From Patiriisocius marinus (lineage in GTDB: Bacteria; Bacteroidota; Bacteroidia; Flavobacteriales; Flavobacteriaceae): a stretch of 64,000 nucleotides of DNA. The stretch covers positions 1 to 64,000 of the forward strand of contig NZ_BKCG01000003.1 in assembly GCF_008974325.1 (NCBI RefSeq), given 5' to 3'. Position numbers and translations under genes: made by a program. Shown piece by piece: positions 1-6,624 of this stretch. Under the pieces are notes generated by a model. It was not told the origin of the DNA. It was given only the letters and a program-made list of their open reading frames with translations, and did no database searches. Each line of letters begins with the position of its first letter. The stretch's first letter is position 1.

Positions 1-61
1 TTTTCGCGCGATACAAATTCAGCATTTTATTCCATCAAAATTCCGAACTGATTCCTCATAA

Positions 62-104
62 AATACCTCCGAATTAAATCCGCAGGATTCGATTCGGAGG
101 TATT
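62..104. repeat. Perfect 13-bp inverted repeat with inner stem
   Basis: The arms 62-74 and 92-104 are perfect reverse complements (core ACCTCCGAAT / ATTCGGAGGT). The loop contains a smaller stem, AATCC-GCA-GGATT. It lies next to the left end of the first attC-like element, so it would be in the cassette that continues left of the window. It may be a terminator or a cassette-borne palindrome; no T-run follows on the plus strand. Bases 1-61 hold nothing I can identify. Confidence 0.6.
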
Positions 105-106
105 AA

Positions 107-240
107 TGCTAACGGTTTTGTGTATGATTTCGTTGCGTAGTTTAAGCACTAAAGTTAGCAAATAAATCACGAATAGAAAGTCCGCGAGGACTTTCGTAAG
201 TAGGCTAGAACTAGCAATGAATTATACACGGTGTTGTAAA
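107..240 (-). repeat. attC-like element 1
   Basis: Outer words are GCTAACGG (108-115) and the GTGTTGTAAA end (231-240). Inner arms TTGTGTATGA / ATTATACAC pair imperfectly. The middle contains a perfect 8-bp hairpin with a GCGA loop (176-195, GAAAGTCC/GGACTTTC) and CTAGAACTAG. From AAC to GTT it is 125 bp. It forms the junction between the toxin-antitoxin unit and a unit that continues left of the window. Confidence 0.75.
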
Positions 241-252
241 ATCGTACTTTTA

Positions 253-543
253 TCAGACTTCGATTGAAATATTTACTTTTCCACCAAGTCCTTTTTCTAC
301 GATGTCAAATAAGGTTTTTAAAGTCAGATTACTGCCATTATTTTCCACACGAGAAATGTAAGTCCGTTTTTTGTCAATCAGTTCGCCAAGTTGTTCTTGA
401 GTCAGATTTTTTTCCTCACGTGCATTTCGTAAAAGCAAACCGATTTTAAACGATTCAAAATCTCTGTCAAGTTCGTCTCTGCGTTCAGTTCCTTTTTTTC
501 CGTAAACTGTGTCTTTTATGTCTTTCCAACTTTTAGTTTCCAT
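253..543 (-). CDS. XRE/Cro-family antitoxin (HigA-like)
   Basis: This 96-aa protein has a helix-turn-helix of the Cro/C1 type at about residues 34-88: RNAREEKNLTQEQLGELI, then an ISRVENN recognition-helix segment. It lies directly downstream of a RelE/HigB-type toxin gene and its start overlaps that gene's end by 11 bp. Toxin-first order with an XRE antitoxin is typical of HigBA modules. The family binds the toxin and represses the operon. The residues before about 30 are probably flexible. The gene sits inside an attC-like cassette unit, and toxin-antitoxin modules are commonly found in chromosomal integron arrays. The family call is firm; the specific pairing is inferred from overlap. Confidence 0.88.
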   Translation of the reverse strand: METKSWKDIKDTVYGKKGTERRDELDRDFESFKIGLLLRNAREEKNLTQEQLGELIDKKRTYISRVENNGSNLTLKTLFDIVEKGLGGKVNISIEV

Positions 544-889
544 TGCCTTTGTTTTTTTCTTCGTAATACTCTTTCATTAATCGGACAGCTTTGTCGATTT
601 CTTTTTTCGGTGTTTTCTGCGTCTTTTTAGTAAATCCGTTCAAGAGTATAACTAATTTACCTTTATCGAAGAAGCAAAAAACTCGCCAGATATTCGAACC
701 TAATTTAATTCGAGCCTCAAATAATCCTTTATGAGTTTTCATTGGTGCCAAATATGTTTTCGGCACGTGCTGATAAGTTTCGATTATTTCAATGACCTTA
801 AAAATTTTGTCCTGAACCTTTTTCGGTTGAGCAAGTAAAAACTCCTCGAAATAATTTTTATATTGTATTACTTGCCTAACTTTTTCCAT
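533..889 (-). CDS. RelE/HigB-family toxin (phage Gp49-like)
   Basis: The 118-aa protein matches the Gp49-like/HigB toxin family (RelE superfamily), ribosome-dependent or free mRNA endoribonucleases. Diagnostic parts are the central LFEARIKLGSNIWRVFCFF strand region (residues 57-75), then a lysine-rich NGFTKKTQKTPKKEI segment followed by a C-terminal helix. The first 40 residues form the usual N-terminal helices. It is the first gene of a two-gene operon with the downstream XRE antitoxin. Upstream (890-968) is only a short leader before the next attC-like element, so the module must carry its own promoter within the unit. Confidence 0.88.
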   Translation of the reverse strand: MEKVRQVIQYKNYFEEFLLAQPKKVQDKIFKVIEIIETYQHVPKTYLAPMKTHKGLFEARIKLGSNIWRVFCFFDKGKLVILLNGFTKKTQKTPKKEIDKAVRLMKEYYEEKNKGNGN

Positions 890-968
890 TCCGACAAAAG
901 TAACTTAAAAGTTACTATTTTCAAAATTTCAGAGTTTGAATTTTAAGTTCCGAGCGTTTTTTGGGTAT

Positions 969-1107
969 GTTTTACAACGTGTTTGTATATGGTTTGTTGC
1001 GTGGTTCAGCAACTAAGTTAACAAATAAAAACTGAATAGAAAATCCGCGAGGATTTTCGTAAGTAGGCTAGAACCAAGCAATAAATTATATACAGTGTTA
1101 GCAGCTG
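969..1107 (-). repeat. attC-like element 2
   Basis: It runs from TTTTACAACGTG on the left to CAGTGTTAGCAGC on the right; AAC (976-978) to GTT (1097-1099) is 124 bp. Inner arms TTGTATATGG and AATTATATAC pair. The central hairpin is GAAAATCC-GCGA-GGATTTTC (1039-1058), a compensated variant of the one in element 1. The left word TTTTACAAC matches the start of the toxin-antitoxin unit and the right word GTTAGCAGC belongs to the membrane-protein unit. The stop codon of the 1098-1715 gene (TAA, complement of 1098-1100) lies inside this right core. Confidence 0.78.
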
Positions 1108-1715
1108 TTTTTTATTTTCGGTTCATAATTATTCGGAACAAAAACATTGTTTTCAGACTTCTCAATTAAAATTTCTAATAATTTTTGAATTTCATCTGTA
1201 TTGTATTCCGTAGCTTTTATTGAAACTTCACGTTTTGTTTTAAAATCAAGTTTTAAATTTTTACTAAATCGGTCGTATTGAATTTGAGTGAGTTCAGTCA
1301 GATTCCTTTTTAAAATCCAGCGTCTATTCAGGATTAATTCATTCTTATTTATAAATATCGTATAAGGTTTTTTCTTTTTGTAAATAAACCACATAATAAA
1401 TTCCGAAAAAGGAATTGCCCAAAATACAAAAGTCAGATAACTAAGTGTATCACTATTATCGCTTAAAATCAAAATATAAATCGTCCAAAATGTTGCCATT
1501 CCAATATCAAAAAGGCTGATTGTCTTTCTTTGACTTTTAATCTTAAAATCAGAATCAAAAGTTTTATTAAAAAGAGAGTATTCCCAGAAAAAAGCTATAA
1601 TAAAAGTCAAGATGGTAAAAGTAATTTCTATAGCAAGAGAGTATTCAGTTTTCAGAATTGTTCCGAAAACAAATAATCCAATAAGTGACATTAAGATTGC
1701 TATAAAGTACTTCAT
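1098..1715 (-). CDS. Hypothetical four-helix membrane protein
   Basis: I do not recognise this 205-aa protein. Hydrophobic segments at about residues 4-20, 27-45, 70-85 and 91-111 predict four membrane helices in two hairpins. A cytosolic C-terminal domain of about 90 residues follows, with alternating strands (YTIFINKNELIL... RWILKRNLTELTQIQYDRF), which resembles a small PH-like fold placed after membrane anchors. It is the only gene of its cassette unit, and its TAA stop is formed by the attC-like core sequence. No other function can be read from the sequence. Confidence 0.7.
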   Translation of the reverse strand: MKYFIAILMSLIGLFVFGTILKTEYSLAIEITFTILTFIIAFFWEYSLFNKTFDSDFKIKSQRKTISLFDIGMATFWTIYILILSDNSDTLSYLTFVFWAIPFSEFIMWFIYKKKKPYTIFINKNELILNRRWILKRNLTELTQIQYDRFSKNLKLDFKTKREVSIKATEYNTDEIQKLLEILIEKSENNVFVPNNYEPKIKNSC

Positions 1716-1736
1716 TAGTTTATGGTTGGCTTAAAT

Positions 1737-1875
1737 TGCTGCTAACGGTTTTGTATATGGTTTGTTGCGTGTTTTAAGCACCTAATTTAGCAAATACAAA
1801 CCAAATAGAAAATCCGCGAGGATTTTCGTAAGTAGGCTAGAACTAGCAATAAATTATATACGGTGTTGTGTGCAG
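1737..1875 (-). repeat. attC-like element 3
   Basis: It runs from GCTGCTAACGG to GGTGTTGTGTGCAG; AAC (1744-1746) to GTT (1865-1867) is 124 bp. The inner arms are TTGTATATGG/TTATATAC, and the central hairpin GAAAATCC-GCGA-GGATTTTC (1808-1827) is identical to element 2. The left word GCTGCTAAC pairs with GTTAGCAGC across the membrane-protein unit. The right word GTTGTGTGCA pairs with TGCACACAAC at 2425-2434 across the next unit. Confidence 0.78.
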
Positions 1876-2404
1876 TTTTTATTTTATTTTCAATTTGTTT
1901 TAGGACGGAAACAAACTTTTCGAATTGCTCAATGTCCTTAATTCCATATTCAGGCGTTAATATAATTCGGTTAGTTGTTTTAAATCCAGTTTCTATATAA
2001 ATTCTTTCGTTGATTATTTTTTCGCAAAAATCTTTATCAGATGCGAGTTGTTTTAGCAAGTCTTTATTTCCACCAAACCAAAATTGTTTTAAAATCGGTT
2101 TAGGAACAAACGCTCTTCGTTTTGGTAGAATAAAATCCAAAAATTGATTCCACAAGTCTTTAGGGAATATTGTCAGTTCGGTTTCATAAGTTTTGTCTAA
2201 ATGTAGAGTAATTCGAAACGGTTCAGTCACAGGCATTGCTCCGCCAACTTCATTCAGATTTATACTGATTTTAGTTCCGTCAACTTCTATAATTCCGTTT
2301 TTCGGTTGATAAACGTATTTTCCTATTGGACTGTTTACGTTTTTTGCCAAATCCTCTGAATATTTTCCGCTATATTTTTCTGTCAGTTCTTGAATAATAT
2401 TCAT
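1787..2404 (-). CDS. Hypothetical protein whose end is encoded by an attC-like repeat
   Basis: This 205-aa ORF has no membrane segment or signal peptide in its first 176 residues and I recognise no family. That part looks like a soluble alpha/beta protein with an immunity- or DUF-like composition. Residues 177-205, hydrophobic and ending in LVCIC, are encoded by attC-like element 3, because the frame has no stop before the repeat. The native fold therefore probably ends near residue 176 and the tail is a read-out of the recombination element. Inserting a different neighbour would change that tail. The ATG at 2404 is the only plausible start. Confidence 0.65.
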   Translation of the reverse strand: MNIIQELTEKYSGKYSEDLAKNVNSPIGKYVYQPKNGIIEVDGTKISINLNEVGGAMPVTEPFRITLHLDKTYETELTIFPKDLWNQFLDFILPKRRAFVPKPILKQFWFGGNKDLLKQLASDKDFCEKIINERIYIETGFKTTNRIILTPEYGIKDIEQFEKFVSVLKQIENKIKTAHNTVYNLLLVLAYLRKSSRIFYLVCIC

Positions 2405-2423
2405 TAGTTCAGAGTTTTCTCAA

Positions 2424-2565
2424 ATTGCACACAACGGTCTTGTATATGAAAAGTAGCGGATTTTAAAGCACTAACTTTTCGGTTTATAACTGACCTTTAT
2501 TTTATTATTTATCTTTTGTTTAAGCACTAAAACCGCTATTTTTTATATACGTTGTTGTGTTTTCG
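2424..2565 (-). repeat. attC-like element 4 (divergent centre)
   Basis: It runs from TTGCACACAACGG to ACGTTGTTGTGTTTTCG; AAC (2432-2434) to GTT (2554-2556) is 125 bp, the same length as the others although the middle is different. Its arms are longer: GTATATGAAAAGTAGCGG pairs with CCGCTATTTTTTATATAC. AAGCACTAA occurs twice inside, and once in element 1. The GCGA hairpin of elements 1-3 is absent. It ends the restriction-modification unit. Confidence 0.72.
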
Positions 2566-2589
2566 TACTTTATTTTCCGTTCTGTTTGT

Positions 2590-2677
2590 AGCGTTGGCAA
2601 AGACATACTCTTTTGCAATTTTTGGCGTAGCGTTGGCTTGAGCGAATTGCAAATGTGTATGGCTTTATGCGTTGGCT
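2590..2677. repeat. GCGTTGGC palindromic repeat, copy A
   Basis: The words GCGTTGGC occur at both ends and in the centre. The arms pair across the centre: the segment ACATACTCTTTTGCAATT (about 2602-2620) with AATTGCAAATGTGTAT (about 2645-2660). Copy B at 6374-6458 has the same GCGTTGGC frame but different arms that again pair. The last four residues and stop of the restriction-modification gene (ends at 2665) lie in this repeat. Confidence 0.65.
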
Positions 2678-5600
2678 ATTTTATATAAATTGCTTTCAAT
2701 TATTTCTATTTGTTCTTTCTTTAAATCATAAAGTTCATAAACTAAACTATCTATTTTGTTATTTACTTCTTCATTATATTCTATAGATAACGTGTTAACC
2801 GATTTCTCTATTTCTTGAAGTATTGGACTTATGTTTTTTGGAATTGGAAATATTTGTAATTCCTTGACTTTAAATTGTGGGAACAACTTTCTTTGATGTT
2901 TTCCAAAAGTAGAAGCGAACCAAAAGGTGATTAACTTTGAATTAAGTATACCGATTAAAGATTTTAATGTTATTGAATGCTCCTCTTTAGATTTAATAAT
3001 CATATGATTATTATCACATACAGCATCTATATTAATAAGGGTTGAAACGATTGCATAAGGTGGTTTTGAAGGTATTTGCCTTACATAAATTCGTTCACCA
3101 GTAAAAAGGTCAGGTGTCCGTCTTCTTGATAAGTTTTTACCATATTTTATATATAATCCTGTCCAATTTAATCCATATCTTGATACATCAGAGCCATCGA
3201 TATACTTTTTCCAATTATCATCTATTTTGGTGTTAGTATGATAAACCCTTTGGTCTTTCATTTCTTTTGTTTGGGTAGGAATACCTTCACCAACTGTATA
3301 AGCTTGAACGCCATTTTTAACAATAAATTCAGTTTCTAATAATTTGGAATTATTATTTATCTGATTTAAAATCAAAGCCAATTCAGGGTTTCTATATAAA
3401 CCATAATTTATTATTGAACCAGTATCATTTAGATAATTAGTGTTTTCTGTTTCAGAGATAAATTCAAAATCAGTGTTGTTTAACTCATAAGATTTTGTAA
3501 TTCCTATACCCATTTTTGAAACTAAAAGTATTGATGCATCAACGCTTGCATCCTCAAATGTTTTGTTTTTATCATTTACAATTTTAACATCTGAAAACTC
3601 ATTAAGTATAAACTCTCTGAATTGAGAATTATATTGAAGCGTTAACCAATTATTTGGAATTATATATGCTATAGTACTATTAGAATTTGAAATTTTACTA
3701 GCTAATTCCGAAAATAGGATGTAAGTGTTTAGTTTAAACTGTGTTAATTTATAATTGTCATAGAAGTAATTTTTTTCTTGTTTTGTTATTAATTCACGAG
3801 AGAAAATATAAGGCGGATTCCCAATTACCGCATCAAAACCAACAAAGTCTCCATTATCATCTAAAACTTCTGGAAATTCAAAACGCCATTCAAAAGCTTC
3901 TTCATAGATTTTGTTATTTTTAATTTCTTCAATAATTGTCTCTAATTTTTTCGAATCTTCCGTGAGTTTTTTAAGTTTTTTATTCCAAGCAGTTTTTTCT
4001 CTTTTGGTCAATTCAAACATTTGAGTTTGATTGGTCATTCCAAAAATTTCGCCTTGTATTTTCTTTAATCTTTTAACTTTTGGGTCATTAAGTGATATTT
4101 CACTTCTAAAATCGTTCTTAATATCATCTATCAGTTTTTCCATTTCTCGCTTTTGCTCTTTGTTTTGAGCATTGCGATAGGTGTCAACTGCTAGTTTATA
4201 ACTATCAATAGTCCATTTACTACTTTTTAGTGCTTTTTTAAGGTCAGCATCTAATTCAAAGCGACTAATAAGCGAGTTTCCACATTTTATATTGATGTCA
4301 ATATTTGGAAGCGTTTCTAATTCGCTTTCATTTTTGTAATAAGCATTTTTAAGTAGTTCAATCCAAAGCCTTAATCGGCAAATTTTTACGGAATTTGGGT
4401 TAATATCTACACCAAATAAACAGTTTTCAATTATGGTTTGCTTTTCGTGAAATAATGTTTCTTGTATTCGTTGACTTTCTTTGTTGGTTGGATTGTACTC
4501 AAACAATTCTCCATCTTCATCAGTTACAATCAATTCATCATTAACAACTTCAAATTGGTATTCTTTTAACCTTTTTCCATCTCTGTCTTGTAAAATTTTC
4601 AAGTCGTTTTTAATAGCAATCATTTCATTAAGTGCAGAAACTAAAAAGTGTCCTGAACCAACTGCTGGGTCGCAAATTTTAAGACTGTTTATAATGTTGT
4701 TTGCTTCTTGTCTATCTTCAATTTTATCGTAAAGAGAATCAATGTCTTTACAGTTCCAATCTTTAGTTTCGTTGAATTTTTGGATAACCGCTTTTCTAAT
4801 GGTTTCACGACACATATACATTGTGATAAAACCTGGTGTGAAAAACGAACCATCCTTGTAACCATTAATTTTTTCGAAAATTAAACCGAGAACAGAAGCG
4901 TTAATTAGAGTTTTATTATCCTCTTGAATTTCTTCTTTTCCCTCACTACTAAAATCGTAAGCATTTAGAAATTCAAATAGATATTCAAGAGCATTTAAAT
5001 TACCTGTTCGTTTTTTTCCACTCTCGTTTTTTAAAACGGTTGAAGAATAAATAGGAATTGTTTTATCGTCACGTAAATTGCTAATGAATAAGGTTCCGTG
5101 TTCAATTCCTGTTGGTTCAAAAAGCGAACTATTTAAGTAAGGAACTTTTGCAAAAAGTTCTGTTACATCTTCATTTCTTTCTGATTGTTGTTTGGCTAAA
5201 ACCTGAAAGAATAGACTGTTTAAATCATCATAGTTTTGAATTTTATCAAAACTTAAAAACTCATAGGATTTGTCTCCTTTATGATAGGTTTTAAGTTGAG
5301 CTTCTAAAAGCTTAAGAAACAATATTCTATTAATCCAAGTAATGCTTAATTCAAGTCCAACATTAAATAAACGTTCTTCTTGAGTTGTTCCAAAATGACT
5401 TGGATTGTCAAGTCTATTTATTTTATCTAAACTGTCAAGTTGTATTATTGCGTTTTCAAGAAACGAGCCTGTGTTTCTTTCGCCTTTTTTGTTTCGTTCG
5501 ATTAGTCTTTTGCTTCCATTTTTCGTTTCTGAAAGTCCAATAATATGTAATAATTCTCCATAAAATCTTTTGTCAAGACTGTTGCTGTCATTGGCAAAAG

Positions 5601-6315
5601 GTAGTTTTAGTAAATGCTCTGGTGAGAGTAATTTATATAGCGAAATAAGTTTGTTATCGTCTTTTGGATTGTTATTGCGAAGAGGTTTTTCGTATTCTCG
5701 TATATCGAAAAATGTGAATTCAATATCGTTTTTTAATCCATTAACAAAAGGCTCTGCAATTTCCTTGTAGAAAAAATCAGTTGTTTTCCCTGCTAATCTT
5801 CCATTTTCAAAATCGTTGAATTGTTTAACCAATCCTTTATTTTGAGCAAACTGCTTTTCAAATACGTTGGAATCAAAAATGAACCATTCGTTAATGTTTG
5901 TAGCGACTAAATATTTTATTTCGAGGTTTTTTTGAGTAATTCGCTCTCTTAAGTAGTAGAGAACCAATTCTTGAAATGCTTTGACATTGATTTTTTCTTT
6001 TGTCAGCATTTCTGCTTTGTTGGTTGGCTTTTTTGCCTCAATGATTACTCCAACTGTACTTTTTGCTTTATTTCCGTTATGAATTACAAGGTCATTCCTG
6101 CCTTTTGTGTTTATGAAATGGTTGTTCTTGTAATAAGTGTCTTTTAGAAAGTCAGAAACTAGGTTCTTGTGAAATTCTTCTGATTCAGTATCATTGGTTC
6201 GGTCGAGCAGTTCAATCAAATTCGTCTTGAAACTTTCAATTTCCGTTCTGTTCGGTTTTATTTTTAAAAAGGCTTTGTTTATTGCCTTTCGTGGTTTCAA
6301 GATTTTTATTTCCAT
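2665..6315 (-). CDS. Type IIG restriction-modification enzyme (Eco57I/BREX PglX-like)
   Basis: A 1216-aa single-chain restriction endonuclease and adenine-N6 methyltransferase. The N-terminal PD-(D/E)XK nuclease is visible as D75 and E93-A-K95 (GVIIEAKKP). The methyltransferase core has the SAM motif DPAVGSGHF at 549-557 and the catalytic GNPPY at 832-836. The C-terminal third (from about 1000, including DGSDVSRYG) resembles TaqI/Eco57I target-recognition domains. The complete set, including the nuclease triad, argues for an active restriction enzyme rather than a BREX PglX, which normally lacks the nuclease. No separate specificity or methylase gene is nearby, as expected for type IIG. It is the only gene of a 3.9-kb cassette-like unit and its C-terminus enters palindrome copy A. 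It would cut unmodified foreign DNA and make the unit self-retaining. Confidence 0.92.
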   Translation of the reverse strand: MEIKILKPRKAINKAFLKIKPNRTEIESFKTNLIELLDRTNDTESEEFHKNLVSDFLKDTYYKNNHFINTKGRNDLVIHNGNKAKSTVGVIIEAKKPTNKAEMLTKEKINVKAFQELVLYYLRERITQKNLEIKYLVATNINEWFIFDSNVFEKQFAQNKGLVKQFNDFENGRLAGKTTDFFYKEIAEPFVNGLKNDIEFTFFDIREYEKPLRNNNPKDDNKLISLYKLLSPEHLLKLPFANDSNSLDKRFYGELLHIIGLSETKNGSKRLIERNKKGERNTGSFLENAIIQLDSLDKINRLDNPSHFGTTQEERLFNVGLELSITWINRILFLKLLEAQLKTYHKGDKSYEFLSFDKIQNYDDLNSLFFQVLAKQQSERNEDVTELFAKVPYLNSSLFEPTGIEHGTLFISNLRDDKTIPIYSSTVLKNESGKKRTGNLNALEYLFEFLNAYDFSSEGKEEIQEDNKTLINASVLGLIFEKINGYKDGSFFTPGFITMYMCRETIRKAVIQKFNETKDWNCKDIDSLYDKIEDRQEANNIINSLKICDPAVGSGHFLVSALNEMIAIKNDLKILQDRDGKRLKEYQFEVVNDELIVTDEDGELFEYNPTNKESQRIQETLFHEKQTIIENCLFGVDINPNSVKICRLRLWIELLKNAYYKNESELETLPNIDINIKCGNSLISRFELDADLKKALKSSKWTIDSYKLAVDTYRNAQNKEQKREMEKLIDDIKNDFRSEISLNDPKVKRLKKIQGEIFGMTNQTQMFELTKREKTAWNKKLKKLTEDSKKLETIIEEIKNNKIYEEAFEWRFEFPEVLDDNGDFVGFDAVIGNPPYIFSRELITKQEKNYFYDNYKLTQFKLNTYILFSELASKISNSNSTIAYIIPNNWLTLQYNSQFREFILNEFSDVKIVNDKNKTFEDASVDASILLVSKMGIGITKSYELNNTDFEFISETENTNYLNDTGSIINYGLYRNPELALILNQINNNSKLLETEFIVKNGVQAYTVGEGIPTQTKEMKDQRVYHTNTKIDDNWKKYIDGSDVSRYGLNWTGLYIKYGKNLSRRRTPDLFTGERIYVRQIPSKPPYAIVSTLINIDAVCDNNHMIIKSKEEHSITLKSLIGILNSKLITFWFASTFGKHQRKLFPQFKVKELQIFPIPKNISPILQEIEKSVNTLSIEYNEEVNNKIDSLVYELYDLKKEQIEIIESNLYKIANA

Positions 6316-6373
6316 ATAATGTATTTTCTCTGTCAGTTTTTAAATTTAATTCTTTCTTCTCAATATCATTCGA

Positions 6374-6458
6374 GCGTTGGCAAAAAACAGCTCTTTTGGT
6401 TTTTCAGCGTTGGCTTTTGTGTCGGCAAAAACCAAATGTGCTGTTTGTGCGGCTGGCT
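6374..6458. repeat. GCGTTGGC palindromic repeat, copy B
   Basis: It has the same layout and orientation as copy A (2590-2677): GCGTTGGCAAA, a variable arm, AGCGTTGGCTT, the matching arm, then CGGCTGGCT. The arms are AACAGCTCTTTTGGTTTT and AAAACCAAATGTGCTGTT. They differ from copy A but pair with each other, so base-pairing rather than sequence is conserved. The two copies flank the restriction-modification gene as direct repeats. Confidence 0.65.
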
Positions 6459-6498
6459 TTTTTCGGTATGAAACACAACTCGTTATATGATGACATTT

Positions 6499-6562
6499 GT
6501 CATGGTTATCCCGTAAATTAAACAGGATAACAATGGAAAGTCGTCATGGTTATCCTGTAAAT
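6499..6562. repeat. Three-copy GTTATCCTGTAAAT repeat (possible recombination site)
   Basis: GTCATGGTTATCCCGTAAAT (6499-6518) recurs as GTCATGGTTATCCTGTAAAT (6543-6562). An inverted copy, AAACAGGATAACAATG, lies between them (6520-6535). The inverted pair with a short spacer is the geometry of a tyrosine-recombinase core, and the position is the outer edge of the cassette array. The function is inferred only. Confidence 0.45.
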
Positions 6563-6624
6563 GTACATGGTATTTTTATAAAGTTATTTACGGGAATCCG
6601 TAATCTTTAAAATTTCGGCTAAAA

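Larger units (their letters stand above)
107..6600 (-). other. Integron-like gene-cassette array without visible integrase
   Basis: Four elements (AAC-to-GTT spans 111-235, 976-1099, 1744-1867, 2432-2556; 124-125 bp each) and a half site at 6477-6479 separate four minus-strand gene units. Read on the minus strand, each unit begins with GTT plus a private word and ends with the reverse complement of that word plus AAC, just before the next element: GTTGTAAAA for the toxin-antitoxin unit, GTTAGCAGC for the membrane-protein unit, GTTGTGTGCA for the unknown-protein unit, GTTGTGTTT for the restriction-modification unit. Private, matched ends around a shared element are what R' and R'' core sites of integron cassettes look like (GTTRRRY/RYYYAAC; here only GTTR is kept). 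Unit lengths are about 746, 650, 570 and 3926 bp. No tyrosine integrase is present, so this would be an integrase-less attC cluster or an unrelated system with the same logic. Confidence 0.65.
6316..6624. other. Gene-free edge of the cassette array
   Basis: This 309-bp gap holds GCGTTGGC palindrome copy B (6374-6458), the half attC-like end CACAAC at 6474-6479, and three copies of a TTATCC(C/T)GTAAAT-type word (6499-6562). No ORF with coding character is present on either strand. If the region is an integron, this is where attI and a divergent integrase would be expected, but the next gene is a T9SS protein. Confidence 0.6.

Noticed and set aside
107-2565. CRISPR-like regular repeats
   Set aside because: The repeats are about 125 bp and the intervals are whole genes of 570-3926 bp with private inverted ends; no cas genes.
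2665-6315. BREX PglX methylase
   Set aside because: An N-terminal PD-(D/E)XK nuclease is present and no other BREX genes are near.
107-6480. Insertion sequences or a transposon
   Set aside because: No transposase, and the terminal repeats differ from unit to unit, unlike IS ends.
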